DNA from: Diplosphaera chodatii
Taxonomy: Eukaryota > Chlorophyta > Trebouxiophyceae > Prasiolales > Stichococcaceae
Assembly (NCBI GenBank): GCA_032358165.1
Contig: JAALGY010000033.1
Coordinates: 558,001-622,000, forward strand
Length of the DNA: 64,000 bases
Reading direction: 5' to 3'
The translations under genes and the position numbers were made by a program. Under the pieces are notes generated by a model that worked only from the letters and a program-made list of their open reading frames with translations, was not told the DNA's origin and made no database searches. Each line of letters begins with the position of its first letter. Position 1 is the stretch's first letter. Below, one piece after another: positions 9,804 to 24,089 of this stretch.

Positions 9804-12230
9804 ATGGCGTGGCTTGTTGGGGAAGTGCTTGGCTGGCCGATCGCTAAGTCCGTAGATACAACATCGCTGAGCACTTCTACAAATCTACACTCAACATTTC
9901 CGGCTGAGCTCCTAGATTGGAATGGGTTTAGGGAGATTGTTACCGACAAAGTGAGAGCTTGCTTATCACGGTTGCCACCTGGGCAACGTATCCACCAACC
10001 GCCTCCAGAGCCCATCATTTACATTGACAGCGAGCAAGAGGGAGTCACACAGCTTCGCCTCCACTGCTTAGAGCGGTCGAGTAATGTCCTCAAGATCAGC
10101 CACCCAAATCATCGCTATGTTACAAATCCCCGATGCGACTTTCTGCCCGGGGGGAGAAACCTTCAGCGCCATGCGGACACAACGTAAGGGCCCCATGAGG
10201 CCATGACAGCTGCGGTCAGTCCATGATACGCCGCACGTGTCACCGCACTGAACTGCAAGCTTTCAACGTTCGCTGACCTGTTCTGAATGTGTGCGCAGTC
10301 TGTGCGCCAACGCCAGGCCACGGAGAGCACTTTTTGCATGCGAAGTGAAGACAGGGAAAGTGCTCCCAGCAAACACGGACATCATACGTCGTTATCACGA
10401 ACATCCGGTCGATAACAAGGCAAGCAGACTGATACGTACGAGATCCTGCAATACAGGATGGCAAAGCTGTTGCATGCTTTAGCCTGGCATCATGCGTTGT
10501 GCTCTTTCTGACATGTGCTGGCATGCATAGGTCCGCAGCATCGTGGCACAAATGACGGCGTACTTTGAGATCCTGGGCATCGAGTACGGCATGCTAAGTA
10601 CCGTTGAGGCATCCTGGTTCTGTAGAGCAGAACAGGTTAGCTGCTATGCATTGGTTATGCAAGTCTGCATGTTCTGGCAAACTCGCTCTTACACTTCGTT
10701 GCTTGTAATTGCAGTCGCAGGCAGGTGGCAGCTTCGTGCTCTACATCTCAGAAGCCATGCCTTTCGACGCAGTCAACCCTACTGTCACCGAAGCTGTGTA
10801 TGCAACATCGGTACGGGTATATGCTCCCACTGATGATGCCATGCCTGCGCAAAGTCGGTGAATTTTTGAACTGCTGAGGTGGAACTCTGTGCTCTGTGGT
10901 GCTTTGCAGGTTATGGCCATTGAGAAGCTGGATCCAGCAGGCGATGGTTTTGCCAGCGGCCCACGGCGAGCCATAACCTTCAGATCTGTGGAGGACTCAA
11001 TGCACAGCCAGACTACTCGGTTTGGCAGAAGAGGGAGTGTCAACAGGCCGGCTGCAGCAGGCAGTGGTAATGGCGGCGATGGCGATGGCGGCAGCGGCAG
11101 CGGCGGTGGCGGCAGCGGCGGTGGCAAGAGTGTTCACACTGCTGCGTCACTGCAGCTAGGTGTTCATCTTGCAAGCCCTTCCCTTCACCCTAGCTTGTCT
11201 CATCCTCGTACACACGAATGATGTGCATGTCAGGGCTCTAACGGCTGGCATGCGAAGCCCTGCTGGCATGTCATGATGCAGAGGCAAAAGGATGTGGAGC
11301 TGCTATGTGCTCCAATGCAGGTGCTATGCTGGGGATGGGCCAGCATGCGGTGGTGTGGGAGGGCTGCTTTGCAAGTGAACATGCCGCCATCAAGCTGGTG
11401 GTACCCAGCCTTGCAGCAAACCCTGATGTGGCTGTTGCATCTTTGCAACAAGAGCTATCAACATACGTGGCTCTTCAGGATCTACAAGGTGCGATTGTCC
11501 GACTACTCAACCCACGTCTACCCACAGTGGGCTAAACAGGCCATAGCAATGTTGCAATTTCGAGTATCCATGTTCTCCTCATCGCAGGCAAGTCAATACC
11601 CAGACTCCTTGGCACAGGCCAATTTGATGATGAGAAGGGACATTTGTACGACTTCCTGGCACTCGAGTGGTAAACATCGCATGAAAGGTCCTGGACCTGC
11701 ATAGCTTCTGCATCATTCCAACAGGTGTAAAACTGTTGACATTCAGTCAACGACCAGCCGCACAATCATGCCATGCAGCATCAAAGGCGTCAGCCTTGCC
11801 GAGGGGGAGGCCAATGATGGGCACGGAACCGCAGCGCAGCGAGCGCTTCGCGCTGTCCATGAGCACGGCTATGTGCATGGCGACCTGCTGTCTAGCAATG
11901 TCATGTTGTTTGCTGAGCCAACTCAGGCCAGTGCAGCTCGGCTAATTGACTTGGGCGGCAGCAGCATTGCCGAGTCCATTGAGATGCAGCGGGCTGAGGA
12001 GCTGCAGCTGGCTGCCTTATTTGCTCAACAGGTGATTCAGGCTGGACCGACCTGGTTGGGAGCGTTATGCATGTTGCATTGTCGTCAACCCATAGAATTG
12101 CCGATAGCACAATGTTGCCGCCATCTGCTGATGACACGCTGACTGTTCCACCCCTCAGGGCATCATCCTTGAACCATTGACACCGCCGCTGAAACAACGC
12201 ACACGGCGCGCCTCAGCAACTGCTGTTTAG
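9804..12230 (+). CDS. PD-(D/E)XK nuclease-like domain fused to divergent protein kinase (Crinkler/FunK1 type)
   Basis: Nine exons: 9804-10183, 10299-10407, 10531-10635, 10715-10810, 10910-11159, 11321-11488, 11588-11669, 11779-12031 and 12159-12230. All phases close, giving 504 aa from the first in-frame ATG. The N-terminal half shows a restriction-endonuclease-fold pattern: RCDF with Asp112, then ACEVKTGK with Glu142 and Lys144. It is followed by the motif YGMLSTVEASWF, typical of the region before FunK1/Crinkler-type kinases. A Gly/Ser/Asp repeat linker (11068-11130) leads to a kinase: glycine loop LGMGQHAVVWEG, candidate ATP lysine in AAIK (338), catalytic HGDLLSSN (Asp432, Asn437), and IDLGG in place of DFG (Asp454). 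The family is known from oomycete and fungal effectors and scattered algae. The substrate is unknown and the function is not established. Base composition looks less GC-rich than the neighbours, which may mean transfer. Confidence 0.82.
11068..11130 (+). repeat. GGC-rich trinucleotide repeat encoding a Gly/Ser linker
   Basis: A near-perfect run of GGC/GGT/AGC triplets inside exon 5 of the nuclease-kinase gene. It is translated as alternating Gly, Ser and Asp, and it sits between the nuclease-like part and the kinase, so it probably acts as a flexible linker. Such repeats change length easily. Confidence 0.7.
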
Positions 12231-12448
12231 ATTATGCAATGTCCTTCTGGTACTCTTCTCGCAAGACGCTGATGTGCGCTGGTCCCAACCCGATGCAGAG
12301 ATGTGCCCTTCACGCACCTTGTGCTGTGTAATGGGAGATGTGTCCATGATGTCATGAACATACCCTCATGCTACACTTTGGTGGTCCGATCATATTGCAG
12401 CACAGCATCACATGCGAGAAGTTGCAAGCCATGCGCTGTACCAACACC

Positions 12449-15400
12449 TCACAAATCAGCTGCACCAAAGTCCCCTTCCCCCGCATGCGCATGATGGCCG
12501 CCGGTCTGGCCGTTAAAGGGCTGTGCAACACCTTCCGCCTGGCCAGCGCCAACACCTGCAAGACAAGCACCCTCCTCTGCATCAGTGCTCATCCACAGGG
12601 CAAACCGTATACAGTTCCACTAGACACAGCCGTGTTCGTCATGCACCCAGTGTCGGATCTGCTCCATCATAATCGAAAAATGGGTTGAGATTTACCTGGC
12701 TGAGCGTCACGTGTGTACGGGTGCAGCATTGCCATGGCAGCATTCACACGTCCCCAGCGCCCAGCGTCAATTGGCACTGGCGGCGTCTGGCCCCGCAGCT
12801 CCGACCCCGGCAGCAAAGGCAGCAGCGTGTCCAGCGCCGTGTGCAGCTGCACAAGCGAGCGGCCGAGCGCCACGAGCAGGACGCTGAAGCCGCTCCACCG
12901 CACCTGAAGCACGAATAACACCATGATGGGCACATCGCATACCATAACAAGACTGATCCTGAAACTTGCTACTGTTGTTACAATACAACAGCAGCTCGCC
13001 CTAGGCATGTACCTGCGCCACATAGCCCTCCAGGGTGTCTGGGAAGGACGACAGCGGTTGGTGCGGGGCTGTCGCGCGGCTGGCGCCATGCGCGGCTGTG
13101 GCGGCGATGGCGCTGGCGTCAGTGCCGCCGCTGACGATGGCTTGCTGTGCGGCTGCACGGACGGACGCACGGTGTGCCTCGATGCTGGCTGCCAGTGCCT
13201 GCATGCCAGTGATTGAACATGGGGACCCAAGAGTAAGTACCGGGTAAGGTGCCGAAAAACACGATGTGGATGTAAGCCACAACAGGGGCAGGAGCTGTCG
13301 CACAGGTGAGACGCGGCACAGACGCGCAGCACCAGCCCTAGAGGCCAGCCGCCCTGATGCTTGCCTGCTGATGCCACAAGGCAGCACGGCTGGAAAGCGA
13401 GCTGTGCAGCTGCTGGAGGTCCAGGCTGGCATGGCGGGTGAGACCTAGGGGGCGGGGCACGGCGTGCGGGCTTGGGGGAGCTGGCAGGTCGTTTGGCGAC
13501 TCTGTGCTGGCTGCTGGTACCGCCTGCGGCAACGGCGGCGGCAGGGGTGGCATCTGGCCTCGACAGAGGTCACTGTCTCCGGCCCATGTGTGCGCTGGCT
13601 GCACCACACTTTTGGTTGCAAATTCGCTGCCTTCGTCAGTTGCTGCACCCTCGTGACCGCCCCCAGCTGCGCCATTCTGGGTGAGAACCACCTGCTGCCT
13701 GCTTGGCGACACACCATCCCCGTGTTGCTGCCCATTCACAGTGCTGGAGCCCTGCTGCTGGGAGGCGGGACTGGTTGGCTGCGCTGTACCAGTGGCTGTG
13801 TCTGCATCATGAGACAGCCCTGCTGGCTGGCCTGCTCCAGTGGCCTCTAGATCATGGCTGCTGCTGGTGGCTGAGGAGCTGCCGCTGCTGTGGTGGTGTC
13901 CGTTGCCCGTCAGCCTGAGCAGGGACTCGGTGGCCGCCAGGAACCGCTCAATGCCAGCTCGTGGCGCCCAGTCTGGGGTATGAAAGGGTCACCATCTCAG
14001 CTAGCAAGCTATCGATGGCCAGGATATTGTCCAAGAGCAGACGAAGCGATGTGCATTAAGGATTGCATTCGAACCCTGCACAAGACTTGGTGTTTAGGGT
14101 ACACCCTGATGAATGGCAGTGTTTCACCTCGTACTGACATGCTTTGCCCGGGACAGGCATCCAGGAGCCCAGCCAAGGCATCGTCGCATGCCGACTGTAG
14201 CTCCCACAAGATCTGCTGCGGACGGGGTATTGGCAGAGCCTGCAGGACGCATGACATCTTGACCACATATGCGGAGCAGGTGCAGCATTTGCGTGATGTT
14301 CTCTGCCAGCGGCACGGTGCCAGGAGGCGATGTACATCCCTCAGATGATGGCAAGCGAGCGACAGGACGCACACCTGCATTGCAGTCGCATCAAAGCCTT
14401 GCGCCAGCATGCTCTGCAGGCCAAAGATGCACTTCCGAGTCTCCCGTAGCGCCACACGCACCTGAGACAAGAACAACACCGGGGTCGAGGCTGGCCTGCA
14501 TGCAAACTTGTGGCACAGGGTTCCGACATGCAGTGATGCCTTGACGCATACAGCGTACACAGCAGGCAGCATGCGCACCGCCCACAGCTCGCCAATCGGC
14601 ATATGCCACCGCTTCAGGGCTATCCACTTAATGCCGGGCGCAAACCACCTGCAATGTGAGGTCAGCTGTCAATTGCCCGATTGAGGCGCTGGCCTACTGT
14701 CGATGCCACACTTTCATTTTGAATGGACTCCTTTGCTTAAAGGCACCAACTGGCCCATAGCATGGCCGGCTTGGTGACACCAGCTGTCAGCTCGACCTGT
14801 GGCCATTGCAGTCAGTGCCGATGTACAGCTCGCTCCGCGCATTGAAGATAGCCTCCAGGTATTTCGTGAAGCTGACATAAGTGCGTGACACTTGGTCATC
14901 CCAGTTCAGGTCCTGTGCGCCCTGCAGCATTCAGAGCTTACCAAGTTCATGCAGGTTTTGCCACATGCCAGCAAACAAAGCGATGGCTGCAGACACCGAA
15001 GCTTGTAGTGGAAGTGGTAGGGTTACACTGCGACCGTGTAAACAACAGCAGTATATGCTTAGGGCACAACGGTGCGCTCACCGTTTTCGGGGCGATAACC
15101 CTCTGTATCATGATACGCAGCCTCTGGAGCAGCCTTGCGGGGCCCTTCAGTGGACTGCTGCCTGCTGATGGCTGTGACACGTGCGGATGATGTGGCTTCA
15201 CATCGATGACCACATCGCCCTGCCCCTGCGGCGAGTGCACACTTGTAAGCTAGGACCGCGCTTGCATCTGCCGGTCAGACAGGGCATGGGAACCACGACA
15301 GATGCCCAGACCGCATGAAAGGGCTAGTGAGGGACAGTGTGCACCTGCGCTTTGCTGATGTTGCTGTCCGACGACGCACGCCTGGCAGGTTCATCAAGTT

Positions 15401-16531
15401 GCAGCCCGCGCCATGCCAGGCGGTTCAGTGCGACGGTGGCCTCCAGGGCATCCCTCGTCATCTCCACAGCCTGCAGCGCCGCTTGCAGTCCTCGTCATTG
15501 TCAACTTGTGACTCGCATGACACAGTGAGACGATGCAGTGCTGCGGGCACAGAGGGTTGTTGTTGAGTTTGCTCATCGTGTTGGGTGACCACCTTTCCGG
15601 AAGCGCTCATGGGAAAGATGGTGCACGCGAGCAGCAGCGCAAAGACAACGCCAACACAAATGGCAGCAACCCGGCTGCCTGCCAGAATCACGACGTCCTT
15701 GTCGTTCATGTAGAAGCCTTGAAAGGCCACGATGCAGAAGGTGACACAAAAGAATCCCCCTGCAAGAAGCACATGTGCGTCCATGACTGCTGCAGATGAT
15801 ATGCATGTACAGCATGTGCGAATGACTGACAACTGCACCGGCACGAAGCACTCACCGAACCTAGTGAGGTCGTTGAACTGCACCGGGACAGATCACGAGT
15901 TATTCCTGTGCTTGGACGGCGGTCTGCATAACGCATGGTCTAACATGCAATGCACAAATGCTGCTGCCTACCCTGACAAATGACGTCAAAACCACAACAG
16001 CAAAGGTCAAGAAGGCCAATCCCACTGCTGAGCGCACAGCGATGACCAGGCCGCAGGCGAGCCACCCTACAGCCAAAGCATGACGGGGTGCACGGCATGT
16101 CACGCACAAGCAGAGTAGGCAAGCTGATGCGGTCACGCTGCGCTTGTCACCTCCGGCTATGTTTCCGAGCAGCCGCTGGATGCACAGCCATGCGGTCGCG
16201 CCGACGAACTCGGGAGCCGATACCACAATGAGCGTGACTGCCGCCCATAGCGCACCCTGATGTATATAGTTGTATGCCTGCAGCATGAAGTGCCATGCCG
16301 CGTCACAGTGACGCGCAATGGCACTGGCAGCGCGTGGTGCAGGTAAGGCAGTCTGTTCATGGTGGCCGATCTCACCGTGCTCCCCTCGGATCCGCCTTGC
16401 GCGGAGCTGGGGCCTTGCAGGAGGAAGTCAATCAGTGCCAGCACCAGCAGTCCCAGGCCGAGGCGCAGACCGCTCTTCAGACCTTCGGGGATCCACGCTT
16501 GCATGTCTAAGGTGCTGCACGCTCTGGGCAT
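12449..16531 (-). CDS. FUSC/ALMT-like integral membrane transporter
   Basis: Multi-exon minus-strand gene. The likely start is the ATG at 16531 and the likely stop is TGA at 12449-12451, after a final exon with acceptor near 12562. Near the N-terminus are EGLKSGLRLGLGLLVLALID, then HQGALWAAVTLIVVSAPEFV with GATAW, and further spans around 16.0, 15.7 and 15.65 kb (GLAFLTFAVVVLTSFV; AICVGVVFALLLACTIF). This is the usual six-helix bundle of the fusaric acid resistance/aluminium-activated malate transporter superfamily. The long soluble C-terminal half includes DDQVSRTYVSFTKYLEAI and WFAPGIKWIALKRWHMP, comparable to the region after the membrane domain in ALMTs. It also carries a roughly 190-residue Pro/Ser/Gln-rich stretch (13.4-13.9 kb). 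The substrate is unknown; anion or metabolite export is the family theme. Exact exon borders and both ends are uncertain. Confidence 0.72.
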
Positions 16532-17116
16532 GCTCAGCGCTGACACCCTGCTCACAGCCCTGGCATGTGAGTGAGCCTTGGCGGGGTATTATGCAGCCAA
16601 GTAGCGATCAACCTGAGTCAGAATATGCAAACGCTGTGATGCAATGTGACTCCGCTCGTGCATGCATGCTGGTCAGGTGCGCTGCAGTGCCTGCCACTGA
16701 CTTGGTGCTCCGTCGCACACCAGAGTGACTGGCTAGTAACAGCACGCGGTTGACAGAGTACAGACTTTGTGCCAGCTTAGCATTTGCTCCAGGACTTCAG
16801 CGACCGACAGTTTCGCCTTCGTAGCTACGCACCATGGCTCAGGCCGTACATATTGCAGTACAGCTTAAACACATGAGCAGAGCAGAAACAACACTTCATC
16901 TAGAGCATACACTATGCCATATTGAGCCCTATGTAGTTCCTGCTTACCAACTCAGCAGCATAGTGTGGGTAAGACATGGCGTATTGAGGGTGTGCAGCGC
17001 GACAAAAGCCACAGATCCAAACATCGCCCGGTGCTCAGCTTTGTAGTGGCGCAGGACTGCTGGGTGCTACTTCAGCGATACAAAAGTAAAAGCCGCAGCA
17101 AACACCATCCAGGGTG
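16532..17116. other. divergent intergenic region
   Basis: Lies between the 5' ends of the FUSC/ALMT-like gene (-) and the aminotransferase gene (+). It likely contains both promoters and 5' leaders. No supported gene seen. Confidence 0.45.
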
Positions 17117-19604
<2,488 letters not shown>

Positions 19605-19991
19605 GGTCGATGTTTACTTGGTGTGGCACTGGGTAGTCTGCCAAAGCTGAGGGTCAGCATACAGGATGCAGGATGCTAAGGCAGCAGCATTGCAAACGGA
19701 TAGGAACACATTGAGCAAGATTGTGCAGCCTGGCCAATGTGCCATCATCCACATTGCTGAGGTTCGAGCAGGCAGAATCGGATGCATGACACAGGCTCAG
19801 GTTTGTCAAGCATCCCTGCTAGGTGTACGCTCAAAGAGGACCAGGCAATAAGGCAGCAGCAACAGATTGAAGAAATGTACAGAGAGTCAATTACAGAGGC
19901 ATCGTAAACCCATCAATGCTTAAAGCCGTTGCTGTTCGCAGCAGTCATAGATCAATTTGAAGTCTGACATCCGGCACGCACGCGCTGAATG
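19605..19991. other. intergenic, convergent 3' ends
   Basis: Lies between the 3' end of the aminotransferase gene (+) and the 3' end of the oxygenase gene (-). No coding signal seen. Likely 3' UTRs. Confidence 0.5.
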
Positions 19992-21821
19992 TCATGCCCC
20001 CGCCGCGACAAGTGGCTTGACATAGCCAGCCTGTGTTGCCGCGTACTTGTCCATTAGATATTGCCCAGAGGTCGTAGGAGTATACTTTGGCGGGTTGTCC
20101 TCCGAGCAGCAGCTCGGCAAACACTCCACGCGGGTCGTAAATGTCGGCTCCCTGGCAAGAGCAGCACGTGAACAGGTCACTTGCAAGGAGCGGGGAACGG
20201 GCAGGGTCTTTGGTGACCATCAACACATGAGCAGCATGTGGCCCAAGACGGACTCGCGTCCCAAGAGCATGCTGGAATGTCCCGCTCACCAGAAGAACGC
20301 GCAGGAGTAGCGATCCTTGTTCGTCTTCGTGACCACCCGGTGCAATGTAGACTTGAATCTGCGCGTGGTCACGCAGTTGTACATCAGCAAGGCCAGGCAC
20401 CACTCGTCAAGGGGACAAGTCGAAAGGTCAGTCGTGGAACTTCCCATCATCCAAGATGGGAGGGCTGTAGCACCATACACGTCCGTACCTCCCGTTAGTC
20501 CACCGCTCCAGCATGTCACCTGTCATGTGAGCGCCCATATCAACCCTTTTGCATGCTGAGCGCCATATCAACACCAGGAGCAGTGTGTGTGTGCAAAGTT
20601 ATATGCAAGACCAGGTGCACACCCAGGTTGATGATGAATGTGCCTGGAACAACTGGGACATCCTCCCACGCGCCATGTGTGTGAATCTGGAGGCCTGCAA
20701 CATGGCGAGACCATATGGATGCAGCCCTAGCTAAAGCATCCTGGAAGGTATTACGGGCATGGCATTGCACGGAGTTGGACACACCTGGTGAGCCATCTGT
20801 GGCCAGTATCGTGAGCATGCCTGCACCACACGGCGCAAGTTGTTACGCAAGTGCATTTGCAGGGAGTGCTGTTCATTTGAGCACGGCAGGTTATGCCCAC
20901 TGTTCTGGGTATCAGGGCGCGCAGCTCACCCCAGTCTGAGTGGCTCCCACACCCGTACAACCTGCGTGTCGCAAAATCTTGACCAGCATCAGCTTCAGTC
21001 ATTGAGACTCTCAGCACTGCAGTAACTGCATGGTGTACATCTCAGGTGTCGCACCCAGCGTCTGGCTCGGACACCCGCCCAGAATAGTGCAGCGGGCGCA
21101 GCAGCGCGATTGGCTTCTCGAATTTGTCGTCGAACCATGTAGCCGGCAGCCCCAGCCCCAGGGCAAGCAGGTGCAGCAGCCGCCGGCCAACAGCGGACAC
21201 TGCGTCGAAGTATGCTGTGACAGCTGGGCGGTACTCTGGCAGCAGTTCTGGCGAGGGCCACTGGTTTGGCCCCTGCATAGGGCCCTGCGAAACAGCGCAC
21301 GAGGACGAGTGACGAGCCTTGCGTGGCAACATAATGTTCCACTCACGGCAAGCGGTCCATGCATGAGGGTCAACAGGGCACGCTAGAGGGTATACCCACC
21401 GCACTATCTGCCGGAACCTCACGCCCAAAGTACAGTCCTTCCTTTGTGTCGCCCTCCTTCTGGTTCGCTGGGTCCAGCGACTCCTGCTGCATTGCGTTCC
21501 AGCCCCTGCGCAGCCGTGTCAGCTGCATGACCTAGCCGCCACATCCTGGTAGGTGTTCCAAACTCTCATGAGGTGCCAGTCAGACTGTCCCTGTGGCTGC
21601 TGCCAACCGCACCTGTTCAGTTTATTGACCTTGATCTTGGCCTTCTCCTCCTCTGGCAGCGCGAAGAACTTCTTGTTCTCCTCAAATGCGCGTGCAATGA
21701 CATCCTCTGGCACACCGTGGTTGGTGATCATGAAGAAACCCGACGTTGAGCACGCATGTTCCACAGCCTTTGCAGCCTCCTCCTGAGGTCTAGACAGGTC
21801 AATCACAGGCACATGGCCCAT
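19992..21821 (-). CDS. 2-oxoglutarate/Fe(II)-dependent oxygenase (IPNS/gibberellin-oxidase-like fold)
   Basis: Minus strand. The start ATG at 21821 gives MGHVPVIDLSRPQEEAAKA, the usual N-terminal strand of this superfamily. The first exon (21613-21821) runs through SGFFMITNHGVPEDVI and ends in phase 2. It joins an exon beginning near 21514 that reads RGWNAMQQESLDPANQKEGD then TKEGLYFGREV. Later exons hold the iron site: HSD in CGSHSDWGELRAL (near 20.94 kb), and the distal His in FKSTLHRVVTK (20.34-20.36 kb). The co-substrate arginine is in RYSCAFFW. The last exon contains SEDNPPKYTPTTSGQYLMDK and stops at 19992-19994. This clade includes plant and fungal enzymes of varied or unknown substrate. 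Sequence alone does not name the substrate. Exon borders in the middle are approximate. Confidence 0.85.
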
Positions 21822-22196
21822 TGCAATATGGCCGTGTCCGCAGCAGCGACAGCGCGGCCTGGCCTGGAAAGCCGAGATCCACGAAACGAGCACACCCTCC
21901 GGCTGATTAACTTTCTGACCGAGGCAGAATCACTGTTCCGATTTGCAGTCACACGCTATCTGCGCAAACAGAAGTGTGATCTGGCAGATGCCTTGTGCCA
22001 TTTCTAGGTCATGCTGCCTCTGGAGCATTTTGTGCTCATCACCATATTAGCACAACTCCTAAAACACATAATTCGCATGTTCTCGAGCATAAGACAGCAA
22101 ATATCGGCGGAGGCCCATCCAACAGACCATACACTGAGTGGCAAGACAAGCTCCCTTGAGATTGCTCCGGAACGAGAGCGGTAAACAGAACCGACG
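21822..22196. promoter_or_regulatory. divergent intergenic region
   Basis: Separates the starts of the oxygenase gene (-) and the MoaC gene (+), and presumably holds both promoters. No specific element recognised. Confidence 0.4.
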
Positions 22197-23996
22197 ATGG
22201 CGTTCCGCGGCGCCCAACAACTTGCACAACGCGTGGCGATGCTGCGATCTAGCCAGGCTAATGCGATGCTGGATTGCATCGGCAGCAACGCAGCCCAAAT
22301 GTCATCAGCTGGCGCGCACTGGCAGGTGCACCGCATACCAGCACAGACGATGCTGTTAAACAAGCGAGGAGGTTGTGTACTCATGGTTCCTTCATGCAGA
22401 TGAACACAGGCAGAGCTTGGTCTTCGTCCGCTGCGCAGGGTACCAGCGCAGCATCAGCCATGCTGTGGAGCCATGGCTTGCACAGCACTGCAGCGCTGCG
22501 GGCAGACAGTGGCAAAGACGGCATGGATGCAGCCAACCAGGTGTGTGGCTCCTGCCTTGCACTGGCAGAAGGGACTGCATCTGGTCCGTCCGGGAAGTCT
22601 GCTCATACCATGCCGCCACGCTGGGGCACAGGAGCTAGAGGAACTGTTCGGCATGCGGCCAGCAGAGGGGCCGCAGGCAGGCGCCCTCGCAGATGCGCCG
22701 CCGCCCACTGCTGACGCCGCACACGACGGCAGCAGCAAGAGCAGCACAGCCGGTGCAGCGGATGCAGCAGCCCATACAGCTTCCGGCGAGCTGCACACAG
22801 CTGCTGCCGACCGTGTGCATGCCTCCGCCCAGGAGGACGAGCTGAGCGTTCGGGAATCGGAGCCAAAGCCCACCGAGTCCCCGCAGCTGGCGCACCCCAA
22901 GCCCACCACCTCGGGCCGCCTCACGCATGTGGACAAGCAGGGCCGCGCCTCCATGGTGGACGTCGGCAAGGTCAGCAGAGAGAACCTGTGCATGCCTGCT
23001 TCATCAGTGGTTGTTGTCCGGTGTGCGATGGGCTCCTCGTTGTCCCGTTGCAAGCCCTGTCAGCAAACTGTAGCAGGAGGGGCTGGGCACAGCGGTGCAT
23101 CGCAGCAACCGTCCGTGCATGGCATTGCTGCAGCTGAGATCGTTGAAACGATCTGGCACCCCGCCTCACAGCGCTCGTGTTGGTTTGCTGCAGAAGCTGG
23201 CGACGCAGAGGGAAGCGGTGGCGTCGGCGAAGGTGCTGCTAGGCGCCGAGGTGTACCACCTGGTGTCCACCAACTCCATGAAGAAGGGCGACGTGCTCAC
23301 GGTGCGTGTAGGCGACAGCTTGCAGTGATTCACCTTGCATGCCTACAGGACAGGTATTCGTACTTGCATCTCAACCTCACAGCATTTATTACGGTGTCTC
23401 GATGACGATTGGCCGCCTGACATAACAGGTGGCGGAGCTTGCAGGCATCATGGGCGCCAAGCACACCTGCTTCCTGATCCCGCTGTGCCACAACATCTCG
23501 CTCAAGTGCGGTGCTCCCATGGCTGCGCCTTGCAGCATTGGTTGCATGGACATGCATGCGTGTCCTCCTGCCTGCGCTCAGCAGTGCGTCTGATCCTGGT
23601 GCCAGTTGCTGCTGCACAGCTACGTGGACGTGAAGCTCAAGCTGCTGGAGAAGGAGCACGCTGTCGGCATTCGTGCTGAAGTGCGGACCGTGGGGCCTAC
23701 AGGTGAGCTGTGCCTCAGGTCTGCCTGTGGTAATGAGGTGGGCGCCACTACAGGTGGCAGCAAGCGATAACATGACAAGGTTGATCATGGAAACTGAAGG
23801 TCACATGGCATGAAACTCGCCGCATGCAGGTGTGGAGATGGAGGCGCTGACGGCGGTGTCCACCGCAGCGCTGACGATCTACGACATGTGCAAGGCGGTG
23901 TCGCGGCGGCTGGTCATCAGCTCCGTGGTGCTGGAGAGCAAGCACGGCGGCAAGTCGGGCACGTACATCCGCAGCGAGCACGGCACTGAGCCCTGA
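22197..23996 (+). CDS. CNX3: cyclic pyranopterin monophosphate synthase (MoaC/CNX3), probably mitochondrial
   Basis: Completes the first step of molybdenum cofactor synthesis by converting the MoaA product to cyclic pyranopterin monophosphate. Seven exons: 22197-22325, 22400-22540, 22632-22970, 23194-23301, 23429-23505, 23620-23702 and 23830-23996. All phases close, giving 347 aa. Exon 1 encodes an Arg/Ala/Gln-rich leader suited to mitochondrial import, where plant CNX3 acts. About 150 residues of Ala/Ser/Glu-rich spacer follow. The MoaC domain starts at [17 protein letters not shown] and continues with [59 protein letters not shown] and the C-terminal SKHGGKSG loop. All key blocks are intact. 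The spacer is unusually long for the family. Nitrate reductase and sulfite oxidase would be downstream users of the cofactor. Confidence 0.95.
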
Positions 23997-24089
23997 ACGT
24001 GCAGCATTGGTGCTTGAGGAAGGGTTAGGACGTTAGGAAGCAGGGGCCCCAGGCGTGCAGGAAGTAGTGGCCTCGATGGTGCTCACGCG

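Noticed and set aside
16834..17046. Alternative transit-peptide exon for the aminotransferase
   Set aside because: The frame is His/Leu-rich and does not join the mature domain in phase, whereas the exon at 17117-17216 does and looks like a transit peptide.
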